A stretch of DNA of 64,000 nt from an uncultured bacterium (GTDB lineage: Bacteria > Planctomycetota > UBA1135 > GCA-002686595), in the NCBI GenBank assembly GCA_938083085.1, contig CALLKX010000048.1:1-64000 (forward strand). Direction: 5' to 3'. Positions 23,599 through 32,729 of the stretch are shown one piece after another; positions within the stretch are counted from its first letter, which is position 1, and every line of letters begins with the position of its first letter. The notes beneath the pieces were generated by a model. The model worked only from the letters and a program-made list of their open reading frames with translations, was not told the DNA's origin and made no database searches. Position numbers and translations under genes: made by a program.

Positions 23599-24696
23599 AT
23601 GAGTCCGAGCGCCACCATCAGTGACCAAGTCCTTCGCAAGGCCCCCAAGGTCCTCCTCCACGAACATCTCGACGGCTGCCTCCGTCCTGCGACGGTCCTC
23701 GAGCTCGCCGCAGAGTGCGGCTACTCAGGGTTGCCAGAGTCCGATCCCGACCGGTTGGGCCAGTGGTTCTTTGAGGGCGCGGACCGCGGATCGCTGCCCC
23801 AGTACCTCGAGGGCTTCCAGCACACGATCGCCGTGCTGCAGTCCACCAGCGCCCTCGAGCGCGCGGCCTACGAGCTCGCGGAGGACTGCGCGGCAGAGAG
23901 CTGCGTCTACCTCGAGGTCCGCTTCGCGCCGCACTTCCACACCGTTGGGGGGCTCGGCCTCGACACCGTCATGGGCGCGGTGATCGCGGGCCTGAAGCGC
24001 GGGCAGGAGGACTTTGGGGTCGAGTCCGGCCTGATCGTCTGCGCCATGCGCAACCAGTCCGCCGAGCTCTCCGTGAAGCTCGCCGAGCTCGCCGTCTCCT
24101 GGTTCGGCCGCGGCTGCTGCGGCTTCGACCTCGCTGGCGAGGAGGCCGGGCATCCGCCCAAGCACCACATCGAGGCCTTCCAGCTGATCAAGCGGCGCAA
24201 CGGCTCGCTGACCATCCACGCCGGGGAGAGCTTCGGACCGGAGAGCATCTGGCAGGCGCTCCAGTTCTGCGGCGCCCACCGCATCGGCCACGGCACCCAC
24301 CTGATCGACGACATCGCCATCTACGACGGCAAGGTGATCAAGGTCGGCAGCCTCGCCACCTACGTGCTCGACCACCGCATCCCCATCGAGTGCTGCCTGC
24401 AGAGCAACCTGCACACCGGCGCCGTCAAGTCGATCGCCGAACACCCCTTCCCCTACCTCCTCCGTGAGGGCTACCGGGTGACCCTGAACACGGACAACCG
24501 CCTGATGAGCAACACCACCATGACGGACGAGTTCCGGGTGGCGGTCGATCAGTTCGCGTGCACCCTCGATGACCTCGAGCGGGTGACGGTCAACGCCATG
24601 AACGCGGCCTTCTTTCCGTACGCCGAGCGCCACCGGATCATCGATGAGCGGATCGCGCCGGCCTACGCAGCCCTCAAAGAGGAGCTCGCCGGTTGA
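23599..24696 (+). CDS. Adenosine deaminase family protein
   Basis: Zinc hydrolase of purine salvage (adenosine to inosine); 365 aa, normal length. Metal-site motif VLLHEHLDGCLRPATVLELA near the N-terminus, catalytic LTIHAGESFGPESIWQAL, HRIGHGTHLID, the SN motif in CCLQSNLHTGAV and VTLNTDNRLMSNTTM, where the usual NTDDP is NTDNR. The asparagine after the catalytic Asp is a common variant in actinobacterial and planctomycete members, so exact substrate specificity (adenosine versus related nucleosides) is uncertain. The gene overlaps the following esterase gene by four bases. Confidence 0.92.
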   Translation: MSPSATISDQVLRKAPKVLLHEHLDGCLRPATVLELAAECGYSGLPESDPDRLGQWFFEGADRGSLPQYLEGFQHTIAVLQSTSALERAAYELAEDCAAESCVYLEVRFAPHFHTVGGLGLDTVMGAVIAGLKRGQEDFGVESGLIVCAMRNQSAELSVKLAELAVSWFGRGCCGFDLAGEEAGHPPKHHIEAFQLIKRRNGSLTIHAGESFGPESIWQALQFCGAHRIGHGTHLIDDIAIYDGKVIKVGSLATYVLDHRIPIECCLQSNLHTGAVKSIAEHPFPYLLREGYRVTLNTDNRLMSNTTMTDEFRVAVDQFACTLDDLERVTVNAMNAAFFPYAERHRIIDERIAPAYAALKEELAG

Positions 24697-25721
24697 GCGC
24701 AGGCCCGTTCCGTCGCGATCCCTCCGCCTTCAAGGGCGCGGTGGAGACGCGCCCCTTCGAGAGCGACGTCCTGCGTGACAACCGCCTCGGCGACCCTCAT
24801 GTCCGCGAGCTGCCCGTCTACCTGCCCCCCGCAGCCCTCGACGGGGAGGCTCTCCCGGTCATCTTCTGCCTCTCTGGCTTCACCGGACGAGGACAGTCGA
24901 TGCTCGAGACCCACCCGTGGAAGACGGGGGCCGTCCTCGCCTACGACCGGGCCCTCGAGGCCTCAGGGGCACCGGGGTGCATCCTGGCCATGCCCGACGC
25001 CTTCACGCGGCTGGGCGGGAGCCAGTACGTGAACAGCAGCGCCACCGGGCGCTATGCGGACTACGTCGCCGAGGAACTGGTGTCGTTTGTGGACGAGACC
25101 TACCCGACCCTGGACAGCGCGCGCGGCGTCTGCGGCAAGAGCTCCGGCGGATTCGGCGCCCTCCACCTCGCCATGCAGTATCCGGGCGTCTTCCGCGCGG
25201 CGGCCTCGATCAGCGGCGACTGCGACTTCGAGCTGCCCCTGGGGCCCGAGATGGTCGGGGCGGCCCGCGCCCTCCTCCCCCACGGCGGCGACCCGGCCGC
25301 CTGGCTCGAGCAGTTCGCCGACAAGCACGACCTGAGCGGCGATGGCCACGCGGCCATCAACGTCCTGGCCATGTCGGCGTGCTACGCGCCCAACCCCGAG
25401 TCGCCCTCTGGCTTCGACCTCCCCTTCGACCCCGAGACCTGCGCCCGCCGGGCCGACGTGTGGGCGCGGTTCCTCGCCTTCGATCCGGTGGAGGCTGCGC
25501 GCGACCACGCCGCCGAGCTCAAGGACCTCGACCTCCTCTACCTCGAGGCTGGATTGAAGGACGAGTTCGGGCTCCAGTTCGGGCTCCGACGGCTCGTCCA
25601 GGTCCTCTCGGATCTCGGCGTCCCCCACGAGCACGTGGAGCATGACGGCGGGCACTTCGGGCTGGATCGGCGCTACGCCGAGGTCCTCCCGCGCATCGAC
25701 CGCGCCCTGAGGAGCTCGTAG
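24693..25721 (+). CDS. Alpha/beta-hydrolase, esterase D/S-formylglutathione-hydrolase type
   Basis: 342 aa. The start is TTG, overlapping the upstream TGA as TTGA, and is supported by AGAGGAG eight nt before it. Nucleophile motif RGVCGKSSGGFGALHLAMQY (GxSxG as GKSSGG), oxyanion-side segment LPVIFCLSGFTGRGQSML, and a C-terminal HVEHDGGHFGLDRRYAEVLP that supplies the catalytic histidine. The family includes esterase D and mycolyl-transferase-like enzymes; no signal peptide is present, so it is cytosolic. Its coupling to adenosine deaminase suggests co-expression but not a shared pathway. Confidence 0.85.
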   Translation: MSAGPFRRDPSAFKGAVETRPFESDVLRDNRLGDPHVRELPVYLPPAALDGEALPVIFCLSGFTGRGQSMLETHPWKTGAVLAYDRALEASGAPGCILAMPDAFTRLGGSQYVNSSATGRYADYVAEELVSFVDETYPTLDSARGVCGKSSGGFGALHLAMQYPGVFRAAASISGDCDFELPLGPEMVGAARALLPHGGDPAAWLEQFADKHDLSGDGHAAINVLAMSACYAPNPESPSGFDLPFDPETCARRADVWARFLAFDPVEAARDHAAELKDLDLLYLEAGLKDEFGLQFGLRRLVQVLSDLGVPHEHVEHDGGHFGLDRRYAEVLPRIDRALRSS

Positions 25722-25747
25722 CCGGCGAACCGCTCGCGCGTCGCCAC

Positions 25748-25769
25748 GGGCCGATGACCTCTTCGGCCC
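25748..25769. terminator. Possible bidirectional hairpin between convergent genes
   Basis: A seven-bp stem GGGCCGA / TCGGCCC with an 8-nt loop lies in the 160-bp gap between the esterase gene and queF. No T-tract follows on either strand. Confidence 0.35.
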
Positions 25770-25881
25770 ATCCGACGACACCGGGCTGTTGGGCGCAGGG
25801 CGGTCCAAGCGCAGGGCCGCGCCGCCGCTCTTGCCGAGCGGATCTCAGCCCGGCATGGCCCGCGCAGCCGGCGCGGGGTCA

Positions 25882-26232
25882 TCAGGGGTGCTGGACTTCC
25901 ACCACGGTGCCGATGCCACCGCGCACGTAGAAGTCCCCCTCGACCACCATCTTCTTCGGGGCGACCGCCGCCACGAGGTCATCCATGATCTTGTTGGTGA
26001 TCGCCTCGTGGAACGAGCCCACGTCGCGGAACGACCACAGGTAGAGCTTCAGGCTCTTGAGTTCGACGCACCGCTCCGCCGGGCTGTAGCGGATCCGGAT
26101 GGTCGCGAAGTCCGGCTGCCCGGTCTTCGGGCACACGCAGGTGAACTCCGGGCAATCAAAGCGGATCTCGTAGTCACGCCCGGGGTTCGGGTTGGGGAAG
26201 GACTCGAGGGAGGTGGAGGGCTGGGTCGACAT
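25882..26232 (-). CDS. queF: NADPH-dependent 7-cyano-7-deazaguanine reductase QueF (short, unimodular)
   Basis: Reduces the nitrile preQ0 to the amine preQ1 in queuosine biosynthesis; 116 aa, within the range of the short B. subtilis-like form. The catalytic cysteine (C34) sits in [17 protein letters not shown], with the conserved Asp (D41) after it. The QueF motif [20 protein letters not shown] is intact and includes the substrate-binding FHE. A TATCCT box seven nt before the ATG gives it its own leaderless promoter, although it also lies 13 bp downstream of the membrane-protein gene. No other queuosine-pathway gene is in the window. Confidence 0.95.
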   Translation of the reverse strand: MSTQPSTSLESFPNPNPGRDYEIRFDCPEFTCVCPKTGQPDFATIRIRYSPAERCVELKSLKLYLWSFRDVGSFHEAITNKIMDDLVAAVAPKKMVVEGDFYVRGGIGTVVEVQHP

Positions 26233-26239
26233 GGCGGGG

Positions 26240-26245
26240 AGGATA
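26240..26245 (-). promoter_or_regulatory. -10-like box (TATCCT), leaderless, for queF
   Basis: The box lies directly after the TAG stop of the upstream membrane-protein gene and ends seven nt before the queF ATG. No Shine-Dalgarno is present in those seven bases. Confidence 0.5.
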
Positions 26246-28447
26246 CTAGCGACGGCGACCGCGCGCTCGGTCCACGGGGACTCCGTCGAGCCGGCGGTCG
26301 AGCACCCAGAGCACGTCGAGGTCTTGGAAGCACGCCGCACCAGCCACGGTGAGGCGACCCGTCGCAGCCACCAGCGCCTCGAGCTCGACCGAGTTTCCGC
26401 TCCGCGGATCCACCACCCACAGGACCCACTCCACCTTGACCTCGTCCATCGGCGGCGCGAGCACGGCCCCGCTCAGGTCGAAGGTCCAATCCTCGCCGAC
26501 GACGCGTGGCACGACCGACGCTGGAAGCGGTCTCGGCGAGGAGGAGATGATCGCACCGTCAGGGCGCGCGAGGGCACCGGGGAACCAGACCGCCATGACC
26601 TCGCCAGCGGCCAACCAGTCCAGGTCCCCCCCGGGGTTGAAGATCGCCTCGGTCCGGCCCTCCTTCGCCCTGACCCAGACCCCTTCCGCCGTCCCCTCCA
26701 CGCCTCCGTTGGCCGACCCGCGCCAGCGGACCACGGGCGTCGCGAGCTCCAGAGGGTCACCGCTGGTGGCGGCCCGTGCGATGACCCGGAGGCTTGAGGC
26801 CTCGAAGGGGTCGAAGGACCGCGACGCCGGTGACGCGCCCTCACCGACCCAGCCAAACTCACCGCCCTCCCCGAGCCCCGTCGCCGCACTCGGGATCGGG
26901 AGACGGACTGCCCGCCGCCGCTGCTGCTGCTGCTGGCCCGGCTCGCCCTCCGCAGCCGGCAGAAGGAGCGTCACGCCTCCCTCTCGAAGCGCCTCGAACT
27001 CGATGGAGTCTGTGACCACGGCCCAGAAGGACTCGCTCTCCAGGCCCAGGACATCCACTGGGCGTGAGCCACGGGGGACGAACGGCGCCGAGGCGAGGCT
27101 GCGGTCCTCCTGCTGTCGAAGGGCCCGCACGCCTGCAACGACCCGGGGTGGATCGAGGACCACCACCGTCCGGGTCCAGTCGTCCTCGCGGGCCGCCTCG
27201 AGGACGGCCCCCTGGAGCGCTCCGACCTCCGCCGCTGCGGCCGCGATGGTCTGGCCACTGCCGGCCGCGAGGAACGCATACAGGGCGCCCACGATCACCG
27301 GCAGCACGGTCCTGCGCATGCCGGCGAGCGCCGTCGCAGAGGTGCCCAGCCCGACCGCCATGCACACGCCCAGGAAGGTCGCCCCTTGCAGGTCCCCGAG
27401 GCTGGAGGGGAGGAAGCGTTGCCGCGTGCCGAGCAGGAGCAGGACCAGCAGCGCGACGGCCCATCCGGCGAGGAAGCGTCCCCAGAGCCGCGGGGCGGCG
27501 CGCGCCGCGACGATCCCCGGGTGCAGGGCCACGAGGAGCGCGAGCACCGCGAGCCCGTACCCGAGGGCGCCGACACCAATGGTGTTCACCGGGAGTACGA
27601 CGACCCCGACTTTCTCCGCGGAGATCGCGAGGACCCGCAGGAGCCCGCCGCCGTCTCCCGCGATGATGAGCGCCGGGTCCAGGGGCTCGGCGACCTTCGT
27701 CGTGAAGCTGGGGGGCTGCATCGCGCGCCGCACGCCCCACTCCATCAGCAGCGCTGCCCCGTAGCAGGCGGCGACCTGAAGGGAGGTGCGGAGTCGCACG
27801 CGATAGGGGCGGTGGCGATGCGCGGCGACGAACTCGAGTCCGAAGCTCAGCGGCAGCAGGATCAGCGCGGCGGGTGAAGCCGCCGCCGCGAGCAATGCGA
27901 GCATGAAGGCGACCGCGAGGAAGCCCGAGCGCCGGTGCTGCCTCCCGCGCAGCAGGAACGCCACGGACCAGGCGCTGGCCGCGAGGCCGATCGCGTCCCC
28001 GCGGGCGGGCAGGTGCGCGGCAAGGGGGACCAGCAGCGGATGGACCAGGAGCAGCGCCCCCGAGGCGATCCCCGCGGCGCGCGCGTGCTCCCTACCGGTC
28101 CAGGGCTCCATCGCCCTCGCGACGGCGCTCCTCACCCCGAAGGCAGCGACGATGAGGAGGATCAACCCCTCCAGTCTGAGCCGGCCCGCGTCCCCGGCGG
28201 TGTAGACGCCCTCGGCGGCCCGAAGAGAACGAGAGAAGGCGAGGGAGAGTGCAGCGACCGGCCGGTGGTCCACGGCAGCAACGCCCCACGGCGCGCCGCC
28301 CTCCTCGAAGTCGAACGCGCGCTGAGTGTCCTCGAGGACCGCCGCGTCAGGGCCGAGAAATCCGGCACCCAGGAGCGGGCGGTGGGCCGACCAAGCGAGG
28401 AGGAGGCAGGCGGCGACGATCAGAAGTCTCTTCAGGAGAGGCTGCAC
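26246..28447 (-). CDS. Multi-pass membrane protein, GT-C/TMTC-like N-terminal part
   Basis: 733 aa from GTG at 28447 ([20 protein letters not shown] is the first helix). About ten or eleven membrane helices fill residues 5-400. The early segment [20 protein letters not shown] followed by [20 protein letters not shown], then [20 protein letters not shown], resembles the N-terminal half of TMTC/O-mannosyltransferase-like GT-C proteins, which usually continue into TPR repeats. Here the soluble C-terminal third (from about 410) instead contains a beta-rich domain with a five-glutamine run ([11 protein letters not shown]). A lipid-linked-sugar glycosyltransferase is possible but unproven. Further in-frame sequence upstream would run antisense through the DUF4863 gene and is rejected. 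Confidence 0.65.
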   Translation of the reverse strand: MQPLLKRLLIVAACLLLAWSAHRPLLGAGFLGPDAAVLEDTQRAFDFEEGGAPWGVAAVDHRPVAALSLAFSRSLRAAEGVYTAGDAGRLRLEGLILLIVAAFGVRSAVARAMEPWTGREHARAAGIASGALLLVHPLLVPLAAHLPARGDAIGLAASAWSVAFLLRGRQHRRSGFLAVAFMLALLAAAASPAALILLPLSFGLEFVAAHRHRPYRVRLRTSLQVAACYGAALLMEWGVRRAMQPPSFTTKVAEPLDPALIIAGDGGGLLRVLAISAEKVGVVVLPVNTIGVGALGYGLAVLALLVALHPGIVAARAAPRLWGRFLAGWAVALLVLLLLGTRQRFLPSSLGDLQGATFLGVCMAVGLGTSATALAGMRRTVLPVIVGALYAFLAAGSGQTIAAAAAEVGALQGAVLEAAREDDWTRTVVVLDPPRVVAGVRALRQQEDRSLASAPFVPRGSRPVDVLGLESESFWAVVTDSIEFEALREGGVTLLLPAAEGEPGQQQQQRRRAVRLPIPSAATGLGEGGEFGWVGEGASPASRSFDPFEASSLRVIARAATSGDPLELATPVVRWRGSANGGVEGTAEGVWVRAKEGRTEAIFNPGGDLDWLAAGEVMAVWFPGALARPDGAIISSSPRPLPASVVPRVVGEDWTFDLSGAVLAPPMDEVKVEWVLWVVDPRSGNSVELEALVAATGRLTVAGAACFQDLDVLWVLDRRLDGVPVDRARGRRR

Positions 28448-28499
28448 GGTGGGAAAGGTTAACCTCGGGGCCTCGTCAACCCAGTGCCCTGTCCCGCCG

Positions 28500-28952
28500 A
28501 TGCTCGAGATCTTCAAGCCCCTCATCGACGCCGCCACCGGCGTCTCCCTCTCCGACCCGGAAGCCGCTCGCCTGGAGCTCACCTCCCGGCTGGACCCTGA
28601 CTCACCGGAGGGGCAACGGCTCAGCCAGGCGCTGATCGAGCTCCTCGAGGCGGGCAAGGTGGCGGATCGGGGCGCGCCCCCCGTGCGATACAGCCGCGCC
28701 GCCAAGGCCACCGAGGAGACGGGAGGGTTCTCGATCGACGTCGTGGACATGACCGGACCCGGGCCGCGCCACCGCCACCCCAATGGGGAGGTGAACTGGT
28801 GCATCGCCCTTGAGGGCTCGCCCACGTTCGGCGAACAGGACCCGGGCTGGGTCGTGGAATCGCCCGGTAGCGAGCACGTCCCCACCGTCAGTGGCGGCCG
28901 GATGTTGATCGTCTACCTGCTGCCCGAGGGCGCGATCGAGTTCGCCACCTGA
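28500..28952 (+). CDS. DUF4863 family cupin (4-hydroxylaminobenzoate lyase-like)
   Basis: 150 aa. The C-terminal half matches the DUF4863/p-hydroxylaminobenzoate-lyase pattern: GFSIDVVDMTGPGPRHRHPN, GEVNWCIALEGSPTFGEQDP, GWVVESPGSEHVPTVSGGRM and the terminal LIVYLLPEGAIEFAT. The HRH and later His residues are the likely metal ligands of the cupin fold. The N-terminal helical part (PLIDAATGVSLSDPEAARLE) is also family-typical. PnbB enzymes convert 4-hydroxylaminobenzoate to protocatechuate with release of ammonia; no nitroreductase or aromatic-ring gene is nearby, so this annotation is family-level only. The gene is divergent from the GT-C-like gene. Confidence 0.75.
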   Translation: MLEIFKPLIDAATGVSLSDPEAARLELTSRLDPDSPEGQRLSQALIELLEAGKVADRGAPPVRYSRAAKATEETGGFSIDVVDMTGPGPRHRHPNGEVNWCIALEGSPTFGEQDPGWVVESPGSEHVPTVSGGRMLIVYLLPEGAIEFAT

Positions 28953-29400
28953 GCGCGGACCTCGCCCGGCCCTGGGCTCGGCCGTGGGCTCGCCTCCGCT
29001 GGCGAGGCGATCGCTCCCCCTGCGGCCTCCGCCACCCTTGGAGCCCGCCCCACTCTTGATCCCGGCGCCCCTGCGGCATGGCATGCCTCCCGCCATTCTC
29101 CCGGGCAGCCTGATGCTCCTGTAGATGGGCGCCACCGGAGGCCGACGCCCGCGAAGGCCATCGGTCCGTTCCACGGGCGATTCGGGTGGGTGCAGCGGCC
29201 GGTCGCCTCGGCGACGGGCCATCCAGGCGCTTTGGAATCGAGCGAGGCGGTGGAGCGTGCGGGCCCGGCAGAATAGACCCCGCTGAATGGACCCAGCTGA
29301 ATAGACCCAGCGGATTGGACCCAGCACGGAGCCCCATGCGGCAGGTCGAAGCGGCGCGGCAGAAGGGCAAGAGACCGCGGCGCCTTCGGGAGGCCGCCGG
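28953..29400. other. Intergenic region containing a 14-bp array
   Basis: 448 bp between convergent genes. A CTCGCC/GGCGAG hairpin near 28990-29010 could terminate the cupin gene. The array at 29271-29326 is the only other structure. No credible reading frame is seen. Confidence 0.5.
29271..29326. repeat. 4 x 14-bp tandem repeat (GAATAGACCCAGCT type)
   Basis: Units begin at 29271, 29285, 29299 and 29313 with one to three differences each. Read on the minus strand the unit is CGCTGGGTCTATTC, close to the 13-bp unit at 12146-12210. Confidence 0.92.
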
Positions 29401-30594
29401 TCAGTCGCGGCTGCGACGGGTCCAGAGGACCTGGTCCCCGTCCGTCGTCGAGGTGCGATAGCCGAAGAGCGCCAGCCAGGACTCGGTCCCCCGCGGCGTC
29501 TCCGGAGAGCACACGACCCCGGCGCCAGCGGGGCGCACGGCGCGCACGCCACGGAAGAGCCGGAGGGCGCGGTCCAGGCGGAGGCGGCGAACGACCCGTG
29601 AGGCCACGAGCCACAACCGCCCGACCGGCGTGCACAGGAAGAACCCCTCGGTACCGAGCCCCTGGTAGAGAGGCATGAGCATGTACGAGTCGATCGGTGC
29701 CTGCACCACCTCGCCACGCTGGAGGCCGAGGGCCTGCTCCGCGCAGACTCGCTTGAAGTTGGTCCAGCCAGGCTCCATCACGAAGCCGTCCTCTGGCTCG
29801 ACGGGGTGGGCATAGACCATGTCGAGCACCGGCGGGACCCCGCCGCGGATCGTGTCGATGCACGCGCGAGATCGCCGCGCCGCGGCCCGGTCCATGTGCG
29901 TCACCCCGGCGTGGTCGAGGGCCACGCGCAGCGCGTGCGAGAGGACCTCCTCGGTCTGCGGATCCTCGTGCTGGCCCCCCTCGAGGACCACGCCCACCTC
30001 GCCCTGCCCGACGATCCAGGTGAGCAGCGGCCCCTCGATGCGCTGCTCGAGGCCGAGCACCACGGGCAAGCCGATGGCCCGTGCCAGCCGCCGGCTCGCG
30101 ATCACGTCCGGGACGACGCTGAAGGGGCCTCCCCCGGCCGAGGTCGAGTGCAGGTCGAGGAGCAGGACCTCCCGGCCAGCCGCCTTCGCGCGCTCCCGCT
30201 CACCCTCGATGATGCGGAGCAACTCCCTCTGCTCCGCCTCGTCGGGGCGATCCTCCGCAGGATCTCGCTCGAGGAGTTCCGCGAGGATCGGATCGGTCCA
30301 GAGCCGGTTGAGATCCTGCCCACCGTGCCGTTCCCCTCGCCTGAGCGCGCCGAGGTTCCCGGCGAGGGCCACCACTCGGCCCGCCGTCGGCCGATCTGCG
30401 AGCTCAGCGATCACACGCCGTGCGGCCATGACGCCGGCGGGCTCGTTGCCGTGCATGCCTGCAGTAATGAGGACGAGCGGCCCGGGCTGGCCGTCGTCCT
30501 TGACCCCAAGCTCCCGCTCCACCTCCCCTACCAGGGGACCCCGGGCGGGGACTCGGCGGGCCCCTTGCCCGGATTCGACGCTTACCTCGCTCAT
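29401..30594 (-). CDS. Succinylglutamate desuccinylase/aspartoacylase (AstE/AspA) family hydrolase
   Basis: 397 aa from ATG at 30594. The zinc-carboxypeptidase-like site is clear: LITAGMHGNEPAGVMAARR (HxxE ligands), GGQDLNRLWTD (the N-R substrate pair) and VLLLDLHSTSAGGGPFSVVP (third zinc ligand H). VGVVLEGGQHEDPQTEEVL carries the catalytic glutamate. The family deacylates N-acyl amino acids or esters of similar shape. The C-terminal 150 residues include the segment MLMPLYQGLGTEGFFLCTPV. Neighbours give no pathway hint. An in-frame start ten codons upstream is possible. Confidence 0.88.
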   Translation of the reverse strand: MSEVSVESGQGARRVPARGPLVGEVERELGVKDDGQPGPLVLITAGMHGNEPAGVMAARRVIAELADRPTAGRVVALAGNLGALRRGERHGGQDLNRLWTDPILAELLERDPAEDRPDEAEQRELLRIIEGERERAKAAGREVLLLDLHSTSAGGGPFSVVPDVIASRRLARAIGLPVVLGLEQRIEGPLLTWIVGQGEVGVVLEGGQHEDPQTEEVLSHALRVALDHAGVTHMDRAAARRSRACIDTIRGGVPPVLDMVYAHPVEPEDGFVMEPGWTNFKRVCAEQALGLQRGEVVQAPIDSYMLMPLYQGLGTEGFFLCTPVGRLWLVASRVVRRLRLDRALRLFRGVRAVRPAGAGVVCSPETPRGTESWLALFGYRTSTTDGDQVLWTRRSRD

Positions 30595-30661
30595 GCCTTC
30601 GAGGCTCTTCGGACACCCTCGCAACCGGACTTGAGGTCCGCTTGGAGGGCTTCTTTGGAGT

Positions 30662-32584
30662 TCAACGGGCCCTCAGCGTCTCCTCGAGGAGATTCGCCGC
30701 CGCGTCGACGAAGTCGTGCTCGGTCACGATGCCCACGAGCCGGCCGCTGTCCACGACGGGGAGGCACCCGATCCGGTGCTCGCGCATGATCTCGATCGCG
30801 GCGATGGTGGTGTCCCCCGGAGACACGGTGACCGGGCTGGTGACCATCACATCTTGGACGGAGAGGGGGTCGGCGCTGCCGTCGCTCTCCTTACGCACGG
30901 ACAGCTTGCGGAGCAGGCCGCGCTGGGTCAGAAGCCCCACGAGGCTCCCCTGGTCGTCCTCCACCGGGACGTAGCGGATGTGCTCCCAGTCCATCAGGCT
31001 GGCGGCGAGGTCGATCACGTCCTCGGGGTGCAGGGTGAAGAGGTCCCGGCTCATGATCTGCCCCACCGTTCGGAAGCTATGGCGCCAATCGGAGATCTCG
31101 TCGAGGTCCGCGAGCGCCCACTTGTGGACCGGGAGGCCGGCCGTCTGACGCGCGTAGGTGGCCGACGCGAGCGCGCGATGTCGCTCGTCCAGGGTCCCGC
31201 GGGTCCCCATTCGGGCCAGTGAATCCAGGGCCCACTGGGCGCCCGTCCTCCCGCTCGACACCCGCTCCTCGATGAGGTCGAGGTAGCGGTCCGCCGAGCC
31301 CCGCTCGATGCCCTTGAAGGCGAGACCCTCCCGGGCGCGCGGGAGCAGGTCCGAGAGGATCAGGTCGCGTGCGCTGACGCGCTGGCCACCGAGCCAGCGC
31401 AGCTCGGCGGAGAGCCCGTAGCGCGCTGCGGCCATGAAGTTGCCCTTGGCGTCGTCGAACTCCATGACGCGCCGCACGTCGTCGAGCTCCTCACCGAAGG
31501 CGATCATCAAGCCCAGGTAGAAGGCTGTGTTCGCGATCTGGTCCTCCACTGTGGGACCCGCGGGCAGCACGCGGTTCTCGATGCGCAGGTGCGGCTTGCC
31601 GTCGGAGATCCCGTAGCAGGGCCGGTTCCAGCGATAGACCGTGCCGTTGTGCAGGCGGAGCGCGTCCAGCGTCGGGACCTCGCCGCGCTCGAGGGCCTCC
31701 ATGGAGCTGCCCCTGGTGTCGCCGCCGAGCAGGAGCCGGAAGCGCGACACGTCCTCCCTGAAGATGTCGAGCACGCCGCCCTCGACCCAGCGGTCACCGA
31801 ACGTCACTCGCTGGCGTGTGTTCCTCGCCATCTGCGACGCGTTGCGGATGTCGAGGGACTGGGCGAAGAGCGCCACCCGGGTCTCGTGCCAGAGGCGGTG
31901 CTGCAGCAAGACAGGAGAGTTGACCGCCGCGGCGAGCACGGGCCCCGTGACCAGCTGCGCCAGGTTGTACAGGTTCGCGAACTCCTCAGCGCCCACCTGG
32001 AAGTGCACCTGGAAGGAGGTGTTACAGGCCTCCATCATCACGTTGTCGTGCACCACGCGGAGCTCGTCGAGCCCCTTGATCAGGCTCTCAAAGCGGCCAC
32101 CGCGCCGATCCGACATCACCTGGTTCAGCTGGCGGTAGCGCGCGTTCTCCGCCATGTTGGCCAGGGAGAGGTCCGACTGGGCGAGCGTCGGGAGGATGCC
32201 GCAGTTCAGGATCTGGCCGCCCTCGGCCTGGGCCGCCGAACGAGCCTGCCGCATGAGGCCGTCCAGCTCCGCGTGCATGTCTGTCAGGCACGTGGGCGAG
32301 AGCACCTGCGGCTGCAGGTTGGCCTCGATGTTGAAGCTGGCCAGCTCCGGAGTGAAGCTCGAGCTGGTCTTGCCGAGGCGGTCCAACATGGCCGACTGGA
32401 TCGGGATCGGACGCCAGGCCTCGTCCACGAGGAACAGCTCCTGCTCCGCGCCGATCCGGCGCACGTCACGCTCGATCATCCCCTCATCGATCATCCGCTC
32501 GAGGACGCGGATGTCCTCGAGGACGGACTGCATGAATGTGCGCAGCTCGGTGGCGCCCGAAGCACTCGCCGGGTGGTGGACCAT
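30662..32584 (-). CDS. Glutamate-cysteine-ligase-like (GCS2) protein fused to two CBS domains
   Basis: 640 aa from ATG at 32584. Residues about 30-490 are the GCS2/COG2170 carboxylate-amine ligase fold: RRIGAEQELFLVDEAWRPIP, LASFNIEANLQPQVLSPTCL, EACNTSFQVHFQVGAEEFAN, and KPHLRIENRVLPAGPTVEDQ. A CBS pair follows (about 505-635): GQIMSRDLFTLHPEDVIDLA and VQDVMVTSPVTVSPGDTTIA, ending IVTEHDFVDAAANLL. CBS pairs bind adenosine nucleotides, so ligase activity could respond to energy charge. The dipeptide product is not known for this branch. TAAGAT six nt before the ATG fits the leaderless pattern. Confidence 0.88.
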   Translation of the reverse strand: MVHHPASASGATELRTFMQSVLEDIRVLERMIDEGMIERDVRRIGAEQELFLVDEAWRPIPIQSAMLDRLGKTSSSFTPELASFNIEANLQPQVLSPTCLTDMHAELDGLMRQARSAAQAEGGQILNCGILPTLAQSDLSLANMAENARYRQLNQVMSDRRGGRFESLIKGLDELRVVHDNVMMEACNTSFQVHFQVGAEEFANLYNLAQLVTGPVLAAAVNSPVLLQHRLWHETRVALFAQSLDIRNASQMARNTRQRVTFGDRWVEGGVLDIFREDVSRFRLLLGGDTRGSSMEALERGEVPTLDALRLHNGTVYRWNRPCYGISDGKPHLRIENRVLPAGPTVEDQIANTAFYLGLMIAFGEELDDVRRVMEFDDAKGNFMAAARYGLSAELRWLGGQRVSARDLILSDLLPRAREGLAFKGIERGSADRYLDLIEERVSSGRTGAQWALDSLARMGTRGTLDERHRALASATYARQTAGLPVHKWALADLDEISDWRHSFRTVGQIMSRDLFTLHPEDVIDLAASLMDWEHIRYVPVEDDQGSLVGLLTQRGLLRKLSVRKESDGSADPLSVQDVMVTSPVTVSPGDTTIAAIEIMREHRIGCLPVVDSGRLVGIVTEHDFVDAAANLLEETLRAR

Positions 32585-32590
32585 GCCCAG

Positions 32591-32596
32591 ATCTTA
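32591..32596 (-). promoter_or_regulatory. -10-like box (TAAGAT), leaderless, for the GCS2-CBS gene
   Basis: It is separated from the ATG by six nt (CTGGGC) and is divergent from the LytS promoter about 100 bp away. Confidence 0.5.
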
Positions 32597-32693
32597 CCGG
32601 CGGCGGGCCCGGAAACGGGGCGGTAGAGCCCTTGATGCTCCCCCTTCGCCCCACCTGTGGCGCCGACCATTGTCGTGGGCGGGCCGCAGCGTG

Positions 32694-32723
32694 TTGGGAC
32701 CGGAGCCGAGGACGTGCGATACT
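32694..32723 (+). promoter_or_regulatory. Promoter of the LytS-like gene, leaderless
   Basis: TTGGGA (32694-32699), an 18-bp spacer and GATACT (32718-32723), followed by six nt and the ATG at 32730. There is no Shine-Dalgarno upstream of the ATG. Confidence 0.55.
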
Positions 32724-32729
32724 AATAGC

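Noticed and set aside
21051-23624. A very long plus-strand open frame antisense to gltX and the FecR-like gene
   Set aside because: It mirrors two recognisable minus-strand genes, and its composition (Arg/Glu/Pro-rich, no family motifs) is that of an antisense shadow in GC-rich DNA.
28448-28885. N-terminal extension of the GT-C-like membrane protein
   Set aside because: It would be fully antisense to the DUF4863 gene; GTG at 28447 opens directly into the first membrane helix.
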